From the NCBI GenBank assembly GCA_964631965.1, contig CAZWAR010000020.1:1-32692 (forward strand): a DNA stretch of 32,692 nt, in the 5' to 3' direction. Shown here piece after piece: positions 1-8,237 of the stretch. This stretch comes from CAIQPS01 sp964631965 (GTDB taxonomy: Bacteria; Actinomycetota; Thermoleophilia; RBG-16-64-13). How positions within the stretch are numbered: position 1 is the stretch's first letter; every line of letters starts with the position of its first letter. The notes under the pieces were generated by a model that had not been told where the DNA came from, made no database searches, and saw only the letters and a program-made list of their open reading frames with translations. The translations under genes were made by a program, and so were the position numbers.

Positions 1-6
1 GACTCG

Positions 7-1569
7 GTGGTGACGGACAGGAAGGGAATCCACCGTTCGATCGGCGTGGTCAGCGGCCTGACGCTCGTGAGCCGACTCCTCGGCCTGGCCCGCGACATCC
101 TCTGCGCCAGGGCGTTCGGCGTGGGGATACTCCTCGCCACCCAGAACCCTGTGGATCTCGACTACAAGGGTTTGGCCAACGCCGGGACCTGGTTCATCGG
201 CCGTCTGCAGACCGAGCGCGACAAGGACCGACTGCTCGAAGGGCTGGAAGGAGTGGCGGCCGGGAGCGAGGCCGGCTTCGACAGGCAGGCTATGGGGGAG
301 ACGCTCGCCGGCCTCGGCAAGCGTGTCTTCCTCATGTACAACGTCCACGAGGATGCCCCGGTGACCTTCCAAACCCGTTGGACCATGTCCTACTTGGCGG
401 GACCGCTTACCCGGGCACAGATCAAGACCCTCATGGATCCGCGGCGGCCCGTCGCCGCAGCCACGCAGCCCGCTCCCGTCGCCCCCGTCCCGGTGGCCCC
501 ACCCTCGATGACACCGGCCGATACCGCGGCGGCCCCGGCGGCCGGAGCAGTGGCAGCCGCCGTCGCCGCCGCTGCTAAGAGCCCAGATGGAGCGGCCGCC
601 GGTGGCGCGGAGCAAGCCGCCCCACCAGACCTCCCGCCTGAGATTCCGCAGTTCTACCTCCCGGTCCGCGGATCCATACCGGCAAACGCCAGGCTCGTCT
701 ACAAGCCCGGAGTGCTGGCGGCCGGCACGGTCACCTTCGTCAGCTCGGGCACCGGCGCGAGCACATCTACCAAGATCCGCCGGATGGCCGAGGCGCCGGA
801 GAGCGCTCTGGCCGTCGACTGGGACCGAGCCAGCCCTCTGGAGGCACTCCTCGAGGACCTCGACCGCCGGCCGTACGCCGGCGCGTCCCTGGCGCCCCTC
901 CCGGCTGCGATGACCAAGCTCTCTTCTTACCGCTCCTGGGAGTCCGACTTTTCGGCGTGGGCCTTCCGCACCCAGACGCTCGAGTTGCTCCAGAGCCCTA
1001 CCTACAAGATGACGTCAAACCCTGGAGAGACGGAAGGCGAGTTCCGGGCACGAATGCAGCTGGCGTCCCGAGAGTCCCGGGACGCGACCACCGACAAGCT
1101 TCGGAAGAAATACGCAGCCAAACTCAAGACCCTGGACCAGCAGGAACTGCGTGCCCGGCAGGCCGTCACTCGAGAAGAGGAGCAGGCCAAGAACCGCAAG
1201 GTTCAGACGGCCATCTCGGTGGGAGCCACGGTGCTCGGCGCATTTCTCGGCCGCAAGGCCGTCAGCACCAGCACGCTGGGCCGAGCTACAACCGCGATGC
1301 GCGACGTGAGCCGCAGTATGGATGAGGCGGGAGACGTCAAACGGGCAGCGGAGACCTTGGCATCGGTCAAACAGAGGAGGGCGGACCTGGAGGCCGAGTT
1401 CCAGTCCGAGCTCGACAGTCTGGAGGGGAAATCCGATCCCAGCACCGAGTCGTTGGAGACGGTGATCACGCGACCACGCAAGAGCGATATCACCGTGGAT
1501 GCCCTGGGTCTCGTGTGGATGCCTTTCTGGGAGGACAGCGAGGGCTCGTTCGCGGGAGCCTGGGGCTAG
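7..1569 (+). CDS. Chimeric frame: MurJ N-terminus fused to HerA/DUF87-type ATPase C-terminal part
   Basis: The frame opens with GTG at 7 (or 10). Residues 1-40 read like the start of the lipid II flippase MurJ/MviN (SGLTLVSRLLGLARDI, then RAFGVG). From residue 41 the text changes to ILLATQNPVDLDYKGL, NAGTWFIGRLQTERDK and NVHEDAP, which are typical of the distal part of HerA/DUF87-like ATPases. The Walker A portion and most of the ATPase core are absent, as are all later MurJ membrane helices. After the ATPase part come an Ala/Pro-rich linker (about residues 150-215), a conserved-looking block (LPPEIPQFYLPVRG) and a charged coiled-coil-like stretch (about 350-480). The product as read should be neither a flippase nor an active ATPase. 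Either a deletion or an assembly join made it; the join falls at FGVG, a string that could occur in both parents. The C-terminal ATPase identity is fairly sure; the gene's integrity is not. Confidence 0.7.
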   Translation: MVTDRKGIHRSIGVVSGLTLVSRLLGLARDILCARAFGVGILLATQNPVDLDYKGLANAGTWFIGRLQTERDKDRLLEGLEGVAAGSEAGFDRQAMGETLAGLGKRVFLMYNVHEDAPVTFQTRWTMSYLAGPLTRAQIKTLMDPRRPVAAATQPAPVAPVPVAPPSMTPADTAAAPAAGAVAAAVAAAAKSPDGAAAGGAEQAAPPDLPPEIPQFYLPVRGSIPANARLVYKPGVLAAGTVTFVSSGTGASTSTKIRRMAEAPESALAVDWDRASPLEALLEDLDRRPYAGASLAPLPAAMTKLSSYRSWESDFSAWAFRTQTLELLQSPTYKMTSNPGETEGEFRARMQLASRESRDATTDKLRKKYAAKLKTLDQQELRARQAVTREEEQAKNRKVQTAISVGATVLGAFLGRKAVSTSTLGRATTAMRDVSRSMDEAGDVKRAAETLASVKQRRADLEAEFQSELDSLEGKSDPSTESLETVITRPRKSDITVDALGLVWMPFWEDSEGSFAGAWG

Positions 1570-1683
1570 GTCGCCGCGAGTGACGGCCGACTCGGGGTAA
1601 AACGTAGCCGGAAGCGTGCCACCGCCGGCAACCGAGGCCGAGAGGAGCGCCGGAAGAGACGCACTAGGGAAAGGGGAGGATTC

Positions 1684-2160
1684 ATGGTCAAGTCGTTCAA
1701 GGCGTTCATCGATAGGGGGAACCTGCTGCAGTTGGCGGTAGCGTTCATCTTGGGCGTCACATTCGCGGCGGTTGTGCAGTCGTTGGTGAACGACATCATC
1801 ATGCCCGCCGTGGGTCTGGCTACCGGAGGAGTGGACTTCAACAGCCATTTCGTGGTCCTCAAGGAGGGGACGCCCGCAGGTCCGTACAACACCGTCGCCC
1901 TGGCACATGAGGCTGGAGCGGTGACCCTGAACTGGGGAACGTTCGTCAACACGATATTCATCTTCGTGATCGTCGCATTCGTCCTCTTCCTCATGGTCCA
2001 GGCCTACATGAAGACCCAGAAACCGGTGGTCGCGGAAGCCACCACGAAAGAGTGTCCGTACTGCCATACCAGCATCCCGAAGGCCGCGACCCGTTGCCCG
2101 AACTGCACTTCGCAACTGCCGGCCGACGAGGTCGAGGGAGCCGAGGCAACCGGAGCCTGA
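1684..2160 (+). CDS. mscL: Large-conductance mechanosensitive channel MscL with C-terminal zinc ribbon
   Basis: MscL is an inner-membrane pentameric channel that opens under membrane tension and releases solutes during osmotic downshock. The N-terminus (FKAFIDRGNLLQLAVAFILG) matches the family's amphipathic helix and first pore helix. A periplasmic loop follows, then a second hydrophobic helix (about residues 87-108). At 158 residues it is somewhat longer than typical MscL because the cytoplasmic tail ends in a zinc-ribbon pattern, C124-x2-C127 and C138-x2-C141, instead of the usual simple helical bundle. The start is supported by the AAGGGGAGGA Shine-Dalgarno at 1671-1680. It stands alone: the preceding frame ends at 1569 and a strong hairpin follows its stop. 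Confidence 0.93.
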   Translation: MVKSFKAFIDRGNLLQLAVAFILGVTFAAVVQSLVNDIIMPAVGLATGGVDFNSHFVVLKEGTPAGPYNTVALAHEAGAVTLNWGTFVNTIFIFVIVAFVLFLMVQAYMKTQKPVVAEATTKECPYCHTSIPKAATRCPNCTSQLPADEVEGAEATGA

Positions 2161-2175
2161 GTCCCGACGACAGAG

Positions 2176-2195
2176 GACGCGGCTCGAGCCGCGTC
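2176..2195 (+). terminator. Perfect hairpin after mscL
   Basis: An 8-bp perfect GC-rich stem (GACGCGGC / GCCGCGTC) closes a TCGA loop 15 nt after the mscL stop. There is no following U-tract, so it is a candidate terminator or mRNA 3'-end stabiliser, judged from position and structure only. Confidence 0.5.
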
Positions 2196-2270
2196 TACGG
2201 GCGGCCGGCTCAGACCGGACGCAGGATCGCGGGACGGCGGCACCTCGATCGGAGTCGGGACGTGCCTCTC

Positions 2271-2293
2271 AAGCGGTCGATGGAAGACCGCTT
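2271..2293. repeat. Inverted repeat in the mscL-rlmKL gap
   Basis: AAGCGGTC at 2271-2278 pairs perfectly with GACCGCTT at 2286-2293 around a 7-nt loop. It is one of several stems packed in this intergenic space. Function unknown: it could be part of a structured RNA or a terminator. Confidence 0.45.
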
Positions 2294-2306
2294 CCCCTGC
2301 CGGAAC

Positions 2307-2336
2307 GGAGGCGGGGCGTTTTGTCGCCCCGCCTCC
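2307..2336. terminator. Strong 12-bp perfect hairpin just upstream of rlmKL
   Basis: GGAGGCGGGGCG at 2307-2318 pairs with CGCCCCGCCTCC at 2325-2336 around the loop TTTTGT. It is the most stable-looking stem in this part of the window. It ends four nt before the TATACT hexamer that precedes rlmKL, so it would insulate that promoter from upstream readthrough and may also overlap its -35 region. No U-tract follows. Confidence 0.5.
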
Positions 2337-2340
2337 CGTC

Positions 2341-2346
2341 TATACT
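2341..2346 (+). promoter_or_regulatory. Candidate -10 element for leaderless rlmKL
   Basis: TATACT (5 of 6 to TATAAT) lies 9 nt before the rlmKL ATG, and the intervening bases (CCTCTCATC) contain no Shine-Dalgarno. This spacing would place the transcript start at or next to the ATG. No good -35 is visible. Confidence 0.45.
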
Positions 2347-2355
2347 CCTCTCATC

Positions 2356-4875
2356 ATGGCCACACCGAACGCCCAGTCAGACTCCCGGATCTTCTTCGCC
2401 ACCTGTCCACGGAACACCGAAGGACTGCTGGCTGAGGAACTGCGCTCTCTCGGCGCCACCGACGCCCGGGAGACCCGGGGCGGAGCCACCTTCGCGGGTC
2501 CGCTTTCCCTTGCCTACCGCGCCTGCCTCTGGTCGCGGATAGCCAGCCGCGTACTGCTACGCATAGCCTCGGTTCCGGCCGGCGACATCGACGAGCTATA
2601 CGAAGCAATCCATGACCTTCCCTGGGAGCAACACCTGAAGGCCGATGGCACATTGGCGGTAGAGGCGACCTCGACCATCCGGCAGGGTCCTCTCGCCGCG
2701 GTCAACACCCACTTCGTCGAGCAGCGGGTGAAGGATGCAGTGGTCGATCGCTTTCGCACCGGGTGCGGACGGCGCCCCGGTGTGGACCTGTCGAGGCCGG
2801 ATGTCCGCATAGCCGTGCACTTGGCGCCAGCAGAGACGACGGTGAGCCTCGATCTGTCGGGAGAGGGGCTGCACCGGCGCGGATACCGCCTCGAGGGCGG
2901 CGGCGCTCCTCTCAAGGAGAACCTGGCTGCGGCCATCCTGCTCCGGTCCGGCTGGCCCGCCGTGGCGGCACACGGCGGCAGTCTCGTGGATCCGATGTGC
3001 GGTTCGGGCACCTTGCTCATCGAAGGTGCGCTGATGGCCGCGGACATCGCCCCCGGACTTCATCGCGAGTACTACGGCTTCCTCAACTGGGAAGCGTTCG
3101 AACCCGCCGTCTGGAACGATCTGCTTGCAGAAGCAGCCGTGCGTAGGACGGATGGTCTTACCAAGCTTCCTGCCTTGTTCGGTCTCGATGCCGATGCCCG
3201 TGCGCTCGGCGTCGCCCGCGCCAACGCCCGCAGAGCGGGATTGGCGGGGCGGATCCGGTTCGCTGTACAGGATCTGGCGGCCCTTGAGGCGCCCGAGGAC
3301 GCCGCCCCCGGCTTGGTGGTGGCCAATCCGCCCTATGGGAAGCGGCTGGGCGACACGGACGAGCTGACCGGCCTTTACGAGGCGCTGGGCGAACGGCTCA
3401 AACTGTCGTTCGCCGGGTGGAAGGCCGCGGTTTTCACCGCCAATCCCGAATTGAGTGCCCATCTGGGCCTTCGCGCCCGCCGGGTGAACGCCCTCTACAA
3501 CGGGCCCCTGGAGGCCAAGCTGCTCGTATTCGACATCGGCCCCGGTTTCGCCGCCGAACGGCCGGCAAGTCAGGAACAGGGTCGCCTGATTCGAGGGCCA
3601 GCTGAAGCGGACGGTCGTGAGCACGCAGCCGCCGGCGGGACGGGAGGCCACATAACCGAAGCGGCCGTCCGGTCGGCCGGCGCCCTCATGCTCGCCAACC
3701 GGCTGCAGAAGAACCTGAAACACCTACGCAAGTGGGCGGCACGGGAGGGAGTGACCTGCTATCGCGTGTACGATGCCGATCTTCCCGAATACGCCGTTGC
3801 CGTTGACCTCTACGACGGCTGGGCGCACGTCCAGGAGTACTCTCCACCCAAGAGCGTCGATCCCGTCCGCGCCCGGCGTCGTCTCAAAGAAGTCATGACC
3901 GTGGTCCCCGACGCGCTCGGCATCCCGGAAAGCCATGCCGTGCTCAAGGTCCGCAGCCGGCAGCGCGGCGCCGAGCAGTACGAGAAGCTGGGAGACCGGC
4001 GGTCGTTCCTGGAGGTGGAGGAGAGTGGGCTACGGTTTCTCGTGAACCTCACCGACTATCTCGACACGGGGCTGTTCCTGGACCACCGGCCCGTCAGGCG
4101 GATGATCGGCGAACTGGCGTCCGGTCGCCGTTTCCTCAATCTCTTTGGCTACACCGGTTCGGCCACCGTCTACGCGGCGGCGGGCGGCGCGGCCGCCACG
4201 ACGACGGTCGACCTTTCCCGAGCATATCTGGAATGGGCTGCGAACAACCTGGAATTGAACGGGCTGATCGGGCCGCAGCACGGCTTCATCCGTACGGACT
4301 GCGTCGAGTGGCTGGAGAAGGCGGCCGCCGAGAGACGAGGCTCTCCTCCGACCCACGGTGCGGACGGTCGAACGGCAGCGGCTACGGCGGATGTTCTCCC
4401 CGGACCGGGGAGAGGACGTGGAGAAAGGGCCGGGGGCCGCGCGGCCGCGGCCGTCCCTTTCTACGATCTCATCTTCCTTGATGCCCCCACCTTCTCCAAT
4501 TCGAAGAGTATGGAGGGCACACTCGACATCCAGCGGGACCATCCCCACCTGGTCCGCTCCGCCATGGCCCTCCTGGCCCCAGGGGGTATCCTCCTGCTCT
4601 CCACGAACTTCCGGCGCTTCAAGCTCGATCAGGGCTTGACGGAGGAGTTCTCCGTCGCCGACATCACCAGGCAGACGATCCCACCGGATTTCGCCCGGAA
4701 TCCCCGGGTGCACAGCTGCTTCCGGATAGAGGCGGCCGCGGATGCCGCTCGCCCAGGGCCGGCAGGGGCTTCCGCCGCAGCCGGGACGGGGATGCCCGGG
4801 CACGGGCAGACGCACGGTTCTTTGCACAGCGGAAGAAGCTTCCGACACGGCGGAGACGCTGACCATGGCAGTTGA
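2356..4875 (+). CDS. rlmL: Bifunctional 23S rRNA methyltransferase RlmK/RlmL (m2G2445 and m7G2069)
   Basis: A fused enzyme that modifies two guanines of helix 74 in 23S rRNA during 50S assembly, using S-adenosylmethionine. The order is a THUMP RNA-binding domain (about residues 60-165), an RlmL methyltransferase with SAM motif DPMCGSGT at 212-219 and catalytic NPPY at 324-327, then an RlmK half from about residue 445 with DAPTFSNS at 709-716. At 839 residues it is longer than the E. coli protein (about 702). The excess is a low-complexity linker between the halves (about 400-440), an Ala/Gly/Arg-rich insert of about 40 residues just before the DAPTFSNS strand, and a roughly 40-residue disordered tail that overlaps polX. 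The ATG at 2356 has no Shine-Dalgarno but a -10-like element 9 nt upstream. Identity is secure. Confidence 0.93.
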   Translation: MATPNAQSDSRIFFATCPRNTEGLLAEELRSLGATDARETRGGATFAGPLSLAYRACLWSRIASRVLLRIASVPAGDIDELYEAIHDLPWEQHLKADGTLAVEATSTIRQGPLAAVNTHFVEQRVKDAVVDRFRTGCGRRPGVDLSRPDVRIAVHLAPAETTVSLDLSGEGLHRRGYRLEGGGAPLKENLAAAILLRSGWPAVAAHGGSLVDPMCGSGTLLIEGALMAADIAPGLHREYYGFLNWEAFEPAVWNDLLAEAAVRRTDGLTKLPALFGLDADARALGVARANARRAGLAGRIRFAVQDLAALEAPEDAAPGLVVANPPYGKRLGDTDELTGLYEALGERLKLSFAGWKAAVFTANPELSAHLGLRARRVNALYNGPLEAKLLVFDIGPGFAAERPASQEQGRLIRGPAEADGREHAAAGGTGGHITEAAVRSAGALMLANRLQKNLKHLRKWAAREGVTCYRVYDADLPEYAVAVDLYDGWAHVQEYSPPKSVDPVRARRRLKEVMTVVPDALGIPESHAVLKVRSRQRGAEQYEKLGDRRSFLEVEESGLRFLVNLTDYLDTGLFLDHRPVRRMIGELASGRRFLNLFGYTGSATVYAAAGGAAATTTVDLSRAYLEWAANNLELNGLIGPQHGFIRTDCVEWLEKAAAERRGSPPTHGADGRTAAATADVLPGPGRGRGERAGGRAAAAVPFYDLIFLDAPTFSNSKSMEGTLDIQRDHPHLVRSAMALLAPGGILLLSTNFRRFKLDQGLTEEFSVADITRQTIPPDFARNPRVHSCFRIEAAADAARPGPAGASAAAGTGMPGHGQTHGSLHSGRSFRHGGDADHGS

Positions 4876-6613
4876 GCATGGGCGCCTCCCCTCGAATCAG
4901 GAGCTGGCTGAGGTCATGCAGACCATCGCCGACTACCTGAACCTGGACGGGCAGTCCCCCTACCGCATCACCGCCTACGAGAAGGCGGCAGCCCTCTTCC
5001 GGGAGCACCCGGTGTCGGTGGCCGAGATGGCGCTGTCCGGAGAACTGCGGCGGTTACCCGGCGTGGGTGACGCCATCGAAAAGAAGGTTCTGGAGTACGT
5101 AGCCACAGGGGATATCGAGTTCCTGGCGAAGCTCCGGGACCACTTCCCCGAAGGGCTCCTCATCGTGATGCGGCTTCCCGGCATGGGCCCCAAGAAGACG
5201 CGGTTTGTGCACGAGAACGCAGGGGTGGCCGACCTGAGGGAGCTCGAGAAGGCCGCCCGCGAGGGCAGGCTGCGCGGTCTGCCCGGGATGGGGGTGAAGA
5301 CCGAGGAGAACATCCTCCGGGCCATCGAGACCTGGACAGCGGCTGTGGCCGGTCCCGACCGTGGGCGGAAGCTGCGGGCCGCAGTCGAGCCCCAGGCGGT
5401 CCGCTTCGTGGAGACGCTTCGCACCTCTCCGGCCGTGGCCGCTGCCGATTTCGCCGGCAGCTTGCGCCGCTGCCGCTCCACGGTGAGAGACATCGATCTG
5501 GTGGTGGCGTCTGGAGAGCCCGACGCGGTGATGACCGCCTTCGCCGCCTTTCCCGAGGTCGCCAGAGTGGAGGCCCAGGGCGATACCAAGCTGACCGCTG
5601 CCACGTACACAGGGCTGAATGTCGACCTGCGAGTGGTGCCTCCGCACTCGTACGGCAACCTGCTGCAACACTTCACCGGCAGTGCCGAGCACAACGTCGC
5701 GCTGCGCGGGTACGCGCAGCGCCGCGGCTACAGGATCAGCGAGTACAGCGTGGAGCACGTCGTAACGGGGCGGCAGATTTCTTGTGCCGCCGAAACCGAG
5801 GTCTACGAGCTCGTGGGTCTGCGCTACATACCCCCGGAACTGCGGGAAGACCAGGGGGAGATCGAGGCGGCCGAGGCAGGACTGCTCCCTGACCTGGTCG
5901 CTCTCCCCGACCTGCGCGGAGACCTTCACGTCCATTCCGACTGGACCGACGGCCGAGCATCTCTGGAACAGATGGCCCTCGCCGCCCGGGAGAGGGGTCT
6001 CGACTACCTCTGCTTCTGCGACCACTCTCAGTCGCTCGCCATGACTGGAGGGCTCACCCCTGAGCGGTTGGCGGCCCAGCGGGAGGAGATCCGGGCGCTC
6101 GACGATCGCATCGAGGGGATCCGCCTGCTTTCCGGTATCGAAGTGGACATCCTCTCCGACGGACGGCTCGACCTTCCCGACGACGTCCTCGCCCGCCTCG
6201 ATTTCGTCACCGCCAGCATCCATTCCGGCTTCGGCCAGCCGGCGGAGCGAATCATGGACAGGATCGTCGGCGCGATGCGCAACCCCTGTGTGCGCTCGAT
6301 CGCCCATCCGAGTGGACGGCTGATCGGCCGGAGGGAGGCCTACGAGATCGACGTGGACGTCCTTGCCACAGTGGCGGCCGACACCGGCACGTTCCTCGAG
6401 ATCAACGGGTCGCCCGACCGTCTGGACCTCACAGCGGCCGCGGCCCGTCGGGCGGTGTCGCTCGGCGCACGGGTGGTCGTCTGCAGCGACTCGCACGCGC
6501 CGCGCGACTTCGGCAACCTGAGATGGGGGGTCGACGAGGCCCGGCGGGGCTGGTTGAGGGCGTGCGATGTAGCCAACGCCGGGGCCTGGGAGCCCATGTG
6601 CGCGAAGGAATAG
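4865..6613 (+). CDS. polX: Family X DNA polymerase / 3'-5' exonuclease PolX with PHP domain
   Basis: A 582-residue bacterial PolX, a gap-filling repair polymerase with a metal-dependent PHP nuclease domain. Helix-hairpin-helix repeats (LPGVGDAIEKKVLEYV and LPGMGPKKTRFV) bind DNA backbone. The nucleotidyltransferase motif is GSLRR at 198-202 followed by the metal-binding pair RDID (D209, D211). The PHP metal motifs are complete: GDLHVHSDWTDG (from about 352), FCDHSQS, GIEVDI, SIHSGF, AHPSG and CSDSHAP, so both activities look intact. The frame is open further upstream, but ATG 4865 is where homology begins. It overlaps the last 11 nt of rlmKL, implying translational coupling. A GC hairpin follows the stop. 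Confidence 0.93.
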   Translation: MAVEHGRLPSNQELAEVMQTIADYLNLDGQSPYRITAYEKAAALFREHPVSVAEMALSGELRRLPGVGDAIEKKVLEYVATGDIEFLAKLRDHFPEGLLIVMRLPGMGPKKTRFVHENAGVADLRELEKAAREGRLRGLPGMGVKTEENILRAIETWTAAVAGPDRGRKLRAAVEPQAVRFVETLRTSPAVAAADFAGSLRRCRSTVRDIDLVVASGEPDAVMTAFAAFPEVARVEAQGDTKLTAATYTGLNVDLRVVPPHSYGNLLQHFTGSAEHNVALRGYAQRRGYRISEYSVEHVVTGRQISCAAETEVYELVGLRYIPPELREDQGEIEAAEAGLLPDLVALPDLRGDLHVHSDWTDGRASLEQMALAARERGLDYLCFCDHSQSLAMTGGLTPERLAAQREEIRALDDRIEGIRLLSGIEVDILSDGRLDLPDDVLARLDFVTASIHSGFGQPAERIMDRIVGAMRNPCVRSIAHPSGRLIGRREAYEIDVDVLATVAADTGTFLEINGSPDRLDLTAAAARRAVSLGARVVVCSDSHAPRDFGNLRWGVDEARRGWLRACDVANAGAWEPMCAKE

Positions 6614-6643
6614 CGGGATTACACGGGGGACGCCGGCACCGCA

Positions 6644-6661
6644 CCGGGGCGGCAGCCCCGG
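6644..6661. terminator. Bidirectional hairpin between polX and the converging operon
   Basis: CCGGGGC at 6644-6650 and GCCCCGG at 6655-6661 form a perfect 7-bp stem with loop GGCA. It lies 31 nt past polX and 35 nt past the end of the leftward operon, so it can serve both. There is no U-tract on either strand. Confidence 0.5.
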
Positions 6662-6695
6662 CAGGGGCGCCCGGAGACCGGCCGCCCTGGAGAGC

Positions 6696-6926
6696 TCAGA
6701 GGCGGTGGGCGGTCATCAATCTGGGAGAACAGACGTCATCCACCCCGACGATGGCCTCGAGCAGACGGGCCACCCCCCGTTCGGAGAGGGTGTCCACCCA
6801 GCAACCGCAGGACGCTTGGGCGAGCTGATCGAGCCTTTTCTCGGCTTGTGCGTCGGCGGGAGGAGGAGTCGCCGCGGGCAGGCCGACCAAGGCCCCGCAG
6901 CCTGGGCACTTCCAGATATGACACAT
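6696..6926 (-). CDS. Small Cys-motif protein, last gene of the ubiX operon
   Basis: A 76-residue protein that I do not recognise. It begins MCHIWKCPGCGALVGL and later has SCGCW, giving a CPGC knuckle plus a second CGC pair about 40 residues on. Together these could bind one zinc or an Fe-S cluster, with a charged helix between them. ATG 6926 is preferred to ATG 6932 because the AGGGGG Shine-Dalgarno at 6935-6940 is 8 nt from 6926 but only 2 nt from 6932. It lies 81 nt after the M24 peptidase on the same strand and is probably co-transcribed. No catalytic motif is visible. The alternative is a non-coding stretch, which the Shine-Dalgarno and Cys pattern argue against. Confidence 0.55.
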   Translation of the reverse strand: MCHIWKCPGCGALVGLPAATPPPADAQAEKRLDQLAQASCGCWVDTLSERGVARLLEAIVGVDDVCSPRLMTAHRL

Positions 6927-7007
6927 CTCCATGACCCCCTTATCGGCGCGCGGTGGCCGCCCCATGAGAAAGGAACCTGAGGAGAGTGACAAGCGTGCGC
7001 TATTGGT

Positions 7008-8237
7008 TCACAGCTCCACGAGCTCGTCCGCCGAGACTGTGAGCTTCTCCAGGCCCTCGGCCGTCACCCGCCACGTGTTCTCCACGCCGACCACGCCCTG
7101 TCCGGGGAATACCAGCTTCGGCTCGCAGGCGACCACGTGGTCCTGCTCCAGGACCATCTTGAAGCCTCGTGCCAAGACCGGCAGTTCATCCAACTCGAGG
7201 CCCACTCCATGCCCGATGTATGGAGCCTGGTTGTTGGGCGCGCCCATGAAGTAGGCATCGAGACCGGTGGCGGCGAGTTGCGCCGTCATCCAGTCGTTGG
7301 CCTCCTTGTACACCTCACCGCAGATTGCGCCGGCACGGGCCGCCTTGCGGATGACCTCTTGTACCTCCAGGCAGAGACGTTGCCCTTCGGCGAGGTGGGG
7401 AGCCAGAGGACCGATGCTGATGATGCGGGTCTGATCGCAGTAATAGCCGCCGGCGAACGAGACGAGGTCGACCACCACCGGCTCGCCTCGGCCGATCGGA
7501 TGCCACCCAGAGCCCTGACCGATGGCCGGTGACATGCCAGCCCCGGCCAGGGGGTTGCCCGTGTAGCCGGCGAGGCCGGCGTGCGACCCGGCGGAGACGT
7601 TGCCGAACGGCCAATCCTCGTTGAACTGCCGGGTTCTCACGTTGCTGTTACCCACCCGGCGCATGGCCGCCTCGCAGGCGGCACTCACCTCGAGCTCCGT
7701 CATGCCCGGACGCAACGTTGCGACGGCGGCCTGAAAACCCTTGTCGACGATCCGCGCGGCCTCGGCCGTGAAAGCCCGCTCGTACTCTGACTTCACCGAG
7801 CGGACGGTCCGGACGATCTGCGAACAATCCCGGATTGTCGTCCCCGGAAAGAGCGCTTCGTACCGGCGGAAGATGTTCACGGGAACGACGTCCAACTCCA
7901 TCCCTACGACCGCGTCCGGGGGCAGTCCCAGTTCGGCCACGACCGACGGTACCTCGCGCAGGCCCCCAATCGGCCGGATATCCTCGACAGGGGACTCCGC
8001 GCGAGCCCGGTCGGGATCCTTGCGCACGAGAAAGACAGGTTCTCCGTCGGCGGGCACGAGCAACTGCCCCTGCTGGACGGTGCCGGTGAGGTAGAAGAGA
8101 TCGGCGTTCTGCACGATGACGGCCAGAGCGACGCCGGCCTGTCTCAACGCCGCCTGAAAGCGCGCCGTCCGACGGTCGACCTCGGCTTTGGGGACGAAAC
8201 CCCAGCGGCCGGGCGGGAACGCGGTATCCACGGTCAC
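7008..8237 (-). CDS. M24-family metallopeptidase (Xaa-Pro aminopeptidase-like)
   Basis: A cytoplasmic two-domain peptidase of the pita-bread fold. The N-terminal creatinase-like domain (about residues 20-150) contains NADLFYLTGTVQQGQLLVP. The C-terminal domain carries the five metal ligands of the family in order: two Asp in VVVDLVSF...YYCDQTRI, His in IGHGVGLELDELP, and two Glu in CEPKLVF and VGVENTW. The substrate is likely a peptide with Pro in second position, though many M24 relatives have no known substrate. The frame is open further upstream, but GTG 8237 overlaps the stop of the preceding small membrane gene (GTGA), a classic coupling arrangement; the product is then 409 residues. Confidence 0.85.
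   Translation of the reverse strand: MTVDTAFPPGRWGFVPKAEVDRRTARFQAALRQAGVALAVIVQNADLFYLTGTVQQGQLLVPADGEPVFLVRKDPDRARAESPVEDIRPIGGLREVPSVVAELGLPPDAVVGMELDVVPVNIFRRYEALFPGTTIRDCSQIVRTVRSVKSEYERAFTAEAARIVDKGFQAAVATLRPGMTELEVSAACEAAMRRVGNSNVRTRQFNEDWPFGNVSAGSHAGLAGYTGNPLAGAGMSPAIGQGSGWHPIGRGEPVVVDLVSFAGGYYCDQTRIISIGPLAPHLAEGQRLCLEVQEVIRKAARAGAICGEVYKEANDWMTAQLAATGLDAYFMGAPNNQAPYIGHGVGLELDELPVLARGFKMVLEQDHVVACEPKLVFPGQGVVGVENTWRVTAEGLEKLTVSADELVEL

Noticed and set aside
5054..6496. 480-residue open frame on the minus strand opposite polX
   Set aside because: It is antisense to a gene with complete motifs; long antisense frames are expected at this G+C content, and the translation shows no family motif.
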